Source: Myxococcales bacterium (GTDB lineage Bacteria > Myxococcota_A > Bradymonadia > UBA7976 > UBA1532). Taken from it: a stretch of DNA of 64,000 nucleotides. Both the position numbers and the translations under genes were made by a program. The DNA lies in the NCBI GenBank assembly GCA_020633465.1, contig JACKDN010000007.1, positions 62,001 through 126,000 on the forward strand. The letters run 5' to 3'. How positions within the stretch are numbered: the first letter of the stretch is position 1; each line of letters begins with the position of its first letter. Shown here piece after piece: positions 61,787 through 64,000 of this stretch. The notes below the pieces were generated by a model. That model was not told the origin of the DNA, did not search any database, and saw only the letters and a list, made by a program, of their open reading frames with translations.

Positions 61787-62758
61787 TTGCGGCTCGACGC
61801 GCTGGCCCAGGCCGTCGGCGCGCGCCTCGTCGGACCCGGCGACCGGGTCGTCACGCGGGCCGCGCCCCTCGACGGCGCGGGCCCCTCCCACCTCTCGGCC
61901 CTGCTCGAGCCCCGCTGGCGCGGCGCGGCGGCGCACACGCGCGCCGGCGCCGTCGTCACCACGCCCGCCCTCGCCGACCACCTGCCCGACGACGTCGCGC
62001 GGCTGATCGCCGACGACGTGCGCGGCGGCTGGGGACGCGCGCTCCGCGCCCTGCACCCGGGGCCCGCGCTGCGGCCGCCGCCCGTCGGCGTCCACCCCAG
62101 CGCCGTCATCGACGCCACGGCCACCGTCGATCCGACCGCCCGCGTGGGGCCCTTCGTCGTCGTCGGACCGGACGCGGTCGTCGGGGCCGACGCCGCGCTG
62201 CACGCGCACGTCGTGATCGGCGCCGGCGCCCACATCGGCGCGGGGGCCACGCTGCACCCGGGCGCCGCGGTGCTCGACGGCTGCGTCGTGGGCGAGGACG
62301 TCGTGCTCGGCGTGCGCGCGGTCGTGGGCGGCGTCGGCTTCGGGCTCGATGGCCAGGGCCGGGTGCCCCACGTCGGCGTCGCCGAGATCGGCGCGGGCGC
62401 GACGCTGGGCGCGCACACCTGCGTCGACCGCGCCACCGTCGGGGTCACCCGCGTCGGCCCGGGCGCGCACCTCGACAACCTGGTGCAGGTGGGCCACAAC
62501 GCGACGATCGGCGCCGGCGTGGTGCTCTGCGGGCAGGTCGGCGTCGCGGGCGGCGCCGTCATCGAGGACGGCGCCGTGCTCGGCGGTCAGGCCGGCGTCA
62601 CCGGGCACGTCACGGTGGGCGCCGGCGCGCGCGTGGCGGCGCAGAGCGGCGTGACGCGCTCGCTGCCCGGCGGCGCCACCTACAGCGGTCACCCGGCCGA
62701 GCCCAACCGCGTGCGCCTGCGCCGCATCGCCCGGCTGCGCGCGCTGGTACGCCCGTGA
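61787..62758 (+). CDS. lpxD: UDP-3-O-acylglucosamine N-acyltransferase LpxD
   Basis: A 323-residue left-handed beta-helix acyltransferase. The N-terminal uridine-binding domain is short (about 95 residues). Hexapeptide repeats follow from GVHPSAVIDATATVDPTARV, with the active-site region NLVQVGHNATIGAGVVLCGQ and the signature GGQAGVTGHVTVGAGARV. It adds the second acyl chain in lipid A synthesis. The start is taken as TTG 61787, with cggggac upstream. It is directly followed by lpxA (GTGA overlap); fabZ, normally between the two, is absent. Confidence 0.9.
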   Translation: MRLDALAQAVGARLVGPGDRVVTRAAPLDGAGPSHLSALLEPRWRGAAAHTRAGAVVTTPALADHLPDDVARLIADDVRGGWGRALRALHPGPALRPPPVGVHPSAVIDATATVDPTARVGPFVVVGPDAVVGADAALHAHVVIGAGAHIGAGATLHPGAAVLDGCVVGEDVVLGVRAVVGGVGFGLDGQGRVPHVGVAEIGAGATLGAHTCVDRATVGVTRVGPGAHLDNLVQVGHNATIGAGVVLCGQVGVAGGAVIEDGAVLGGQAGVTGHVTVGAGARVAAQSGVTRSLPGGATYSGHPAEPNRVRLRRIARLRALVRP

Positions 62759-63513
62759 TCGATCCCGGCGCCGAGATCGCGGCGGACGCGCGCGTGCACC
62801 CGACGGCGATGGTGGGCGCGGGCGCGCGGGTGGGCGCCGGCTGCATCCTGCACGCCTACGCGATCGTCGGCCCGCACACCACGCTCGGGCCGCGCTGCGT
62901 CGTCCACCCGTTCGCCGTGGTCGGCGGGCCGGCGCAGGATCGGCGCACCGATCCCGACGCCCCCTTTCGGCTCGAGTGCGGCGAGGACAACGTCTTCCGC
63001 GAGGGCGTCACCGTGTCGCGCGGCACCGCGCACGGCGGCGGCCTCACCCGGCTGGGCGACGGCAACCTGCTGATGGCGCAGGCCCACGTGGGCCACGACT
63101 GCCGGGTCGGCGACGGGGTCACCCTGGCCAACGGCGTCAGCCTCGCCGGGCACGTCGAGGTGGACGATCAGGTGACCTTCGGCGGGCACGCGGCCGTGCA
63201 CCAGTTCGCGCGCGTCGGGCGGCTGGCCTTCGTCGCGGCGAACGCGATGGTCAGCCGGGACGTGCCGCCCTTCTGCCTGGCCGCCGGGGATCGCGCGCGG
63301 CTGCTCGGGCTGAACGTCACCGGGCTGCGCCGCGCCGGCATCGACGCCGCGGGACGGGCCGCGCTGAAGGCCGCCTACCGGGCGCTGCTGCTGCAGCCGG
63401 GCCGCGCCGAGGCGGCCGCGCGGCTGGCCGCCGCCGACGACCCGAACGTGGCCGCGCTGGCGGCCTTCGTCGCCGCGTCGCCGCGCGGCGTCACCCGCGC
63501 CGGGCGCGGCTGA
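62755..63513 (+). CDS. lpxA: UDP-N-acetylglucosamine acyltransferase LpxA
   Basis: A 252-residue left-handed beta-helix enzyme: VHPTAMVGAGARVGAGCILH, catalytic His region LMAQAHVGHDCRVGDGV, LANGVSLAGHVEVDDQVTFG, and the LpxA hallmark GGHAAVHQFARVGRLA. The C-terminal helical domain starts at about residue 185 (LLGLNVTGLRRAGI). First step of lipid A synthesis. GTG 62755 overlaps lpxD. No lpxB follows within the window. Confidence 0.94.
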   Translation: MIDPGAEIAADARVHPTAMVGAGARVGAGCILHAYAIVGPHTTLGPRCVVHPFAVVGGPAQDRRTDPDAPFRLECGEDNVFREGVTVSRGTAHGGGLTRLGDGNLLMAQAHVGHDCRVGDGVTLANGVSLAGHVEVDDQVTFGGHAAVHQFARVGRLAFVAANAMVSRDVPPFCLAAGDRARLLGLNVTGLRRAGIDAAGRAALKAAYRALLLQPGRAEAAARLAAADDPNVAALAAFVAASPRGVTRAGRG

Positions 63514-63531
63514 GCGGGGCACATTGCGGCA

Positions 63532-63561
63532 TTGACACCGGCGTTTTCGCGCGGTTACCGT
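63532..63561 (+). promoter_or_regulatory. promoter of the SCP2-domain gene
   Basis: TTGACA at 63532-63537, an 18-nt spacer and TACCGT at 63556-63561, about 80 bp before ATG 63643. The same layout (perfect TTGACA, weak TA-rich -10) is seen before lexA, groES and prfB. Confidence 0.5.
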
Positions 63562-63642
63562 CCGGCGTCCGAAAGCCAGCCGGGCGTCGGCGCCGCGCGA
63601 GTGGGCCCCGTGAACCGGCACCGAACACCAGGGAGAGACGCG

Positions 63643-63969
63643 ATGACCCCGAAGGACATCTTCGAGAAGCAGATCGCCGAGCGCCTCAGCAGCGACGCCG
63701 CCAAGGCGGCCGTGAAGGATCTCGACGCCGTCTACCAGTTCCACATCACCGGCGACGACGGCGGCGACTGGTACATCGACTGCCGCGACGGCACCGTCAA
63801 CCAGGGCACCGACGACGACGCCGACTGCACCATCACCGTGGCCGACGAGGACTTCGTGAACCTCGTCACCGGCGCCACCCCGGGCCCGCAGCTGTTCATG
63901 ATGGGCAAGCTGCAGATCGCCGGGAACATGAGCCTGGCCATGAAGCTGAGCCAGGTCCTCGGGACCTGA
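63643..63969 (+). CDS. SCP2 sterol-carrier-domain protein
   Basis: A 108-residue single SCP2 domain: YQFHITGDDGGDWYIDCRDG, then DADCTITVADEDFVNLVTG and the C-terminal helix PGPQLFMMGKLQIAGNMSLA. These small proteins bind fatty acyl chains or sterols in a hydrophobic tunnel. ATG 63643 follows gggagaga. It has its own promoter and is not part of the lpx operon. The 31 bp after it hold no feature I can see. Confidence 0.92.
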   Translation: MTPKDIFEKQIAERLSSDAAKAAVKDLDAVYQFHITGDDGGDWYIDCRDGTVNQGTDDDADCTITVADEDFVNLVTGATPGPQLFMMGKLQIAGNMSLAMKLSQVLGT

Positions 63970-64000
63970 GCGGCCCCGCGCCGTGCCCCGCCCCCTCGAA

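Overview
The window is a very GC-rich (roughly 73%), gene-dense chromosomal segment of a Gram-negative bacterium, most likely a myxobacterium or a close relative (Myxococcota, formerly Deltaproteobacteria). Reasons: the outer-membrane set bamA, skp, lpxD, lpxA and lolC/lolD; two beta-barrel proteins of the kind common in myxobacteria; lexA preceded by two sites resembling the LexA box I recall for Myxococcus xanthus; a CIRCE element before groESL; and very large TPR and HEAT-repeat proteins. The phylum call is inference.

Layout. 1-6274 (+): a five-gene operon (FtsH-type M41 peptidase, cut by the window edge; small protein; large frameshifted protein; MoxR AAA+ ATPase; degenerate vWA-like partner) that fits the FtsH-vWA-MoxR class of NTP-dependent conflict systems. 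6276-14281 (-): UbiA-type prenyltransferase, inositol-phosphate-synthase-like enzyme, TIM-barrel isomerase (Ebo-like grouping) and a 1650-residue TPR protein. 14376-18082 (-): membrane gluzincin, DivIVA, ProC and a Maf-YggS fusion. 18170-21115 (+): lexA, groES, groEL. 21223-28989 (-): a six-gene operon with 4-bp overlaps at four of its five junctions: two outer-membrane barrels, a HEAT-repeat membrane protein, a MinD-like ATPase with a repeat-rich acidic tail, an unknown protein and a PilZ protein. 29123-34129 (-): smc-ftsY. 34212-35009 (-): a presenilin-like intramembrane protease candidate. 35227-40601 (+): a MoxR/DUF58/DUF4350/DUF4129-type operon carrying a small MITE-like insertion. 40605-46697 (-): CPA2 antiporter, sigma-54 activator, metallo-beta-lactamase-fold hydrolase, PilZ protein, def and bcp. 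46828-49520 (+): five coupled genes (PHP phosphoesterase, 2Fe-2S protein, FolE-like cyclohydrolase, SDR, rhodanese). 49624-53503 (+): DHH phosphoesterase, LpoB-like lipoprotein, second lipoprotein, small barrel. 53588-56609 (+): prfB with its programmed +1 frameshift, then lysS. 56617-63969 (+): envelope biogenesis run lolC/E-lolD-bamA-skp-lpxD-lpxA and an SCP2-domain protein.

Quality note. At least six long genes (797-3908, 4975-6274, 9321-14281, 21888-25939, 30577-34129, 35227-36857) are interrupted by single- or double-base frame changes in C/G runs or GC repeats, while flanking coding sequence stays intact. This looks like residual indel error in a high-GC long-read assembly rather than gene decay, although homopolymer phase variation cannot be excluded, especially in the 42-bp repeat at 23529-23740. 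I give such genes as one CDS each and state where the frame changes. I saw no tRNA, rRNA, CRISPR array or full insertion sequence.
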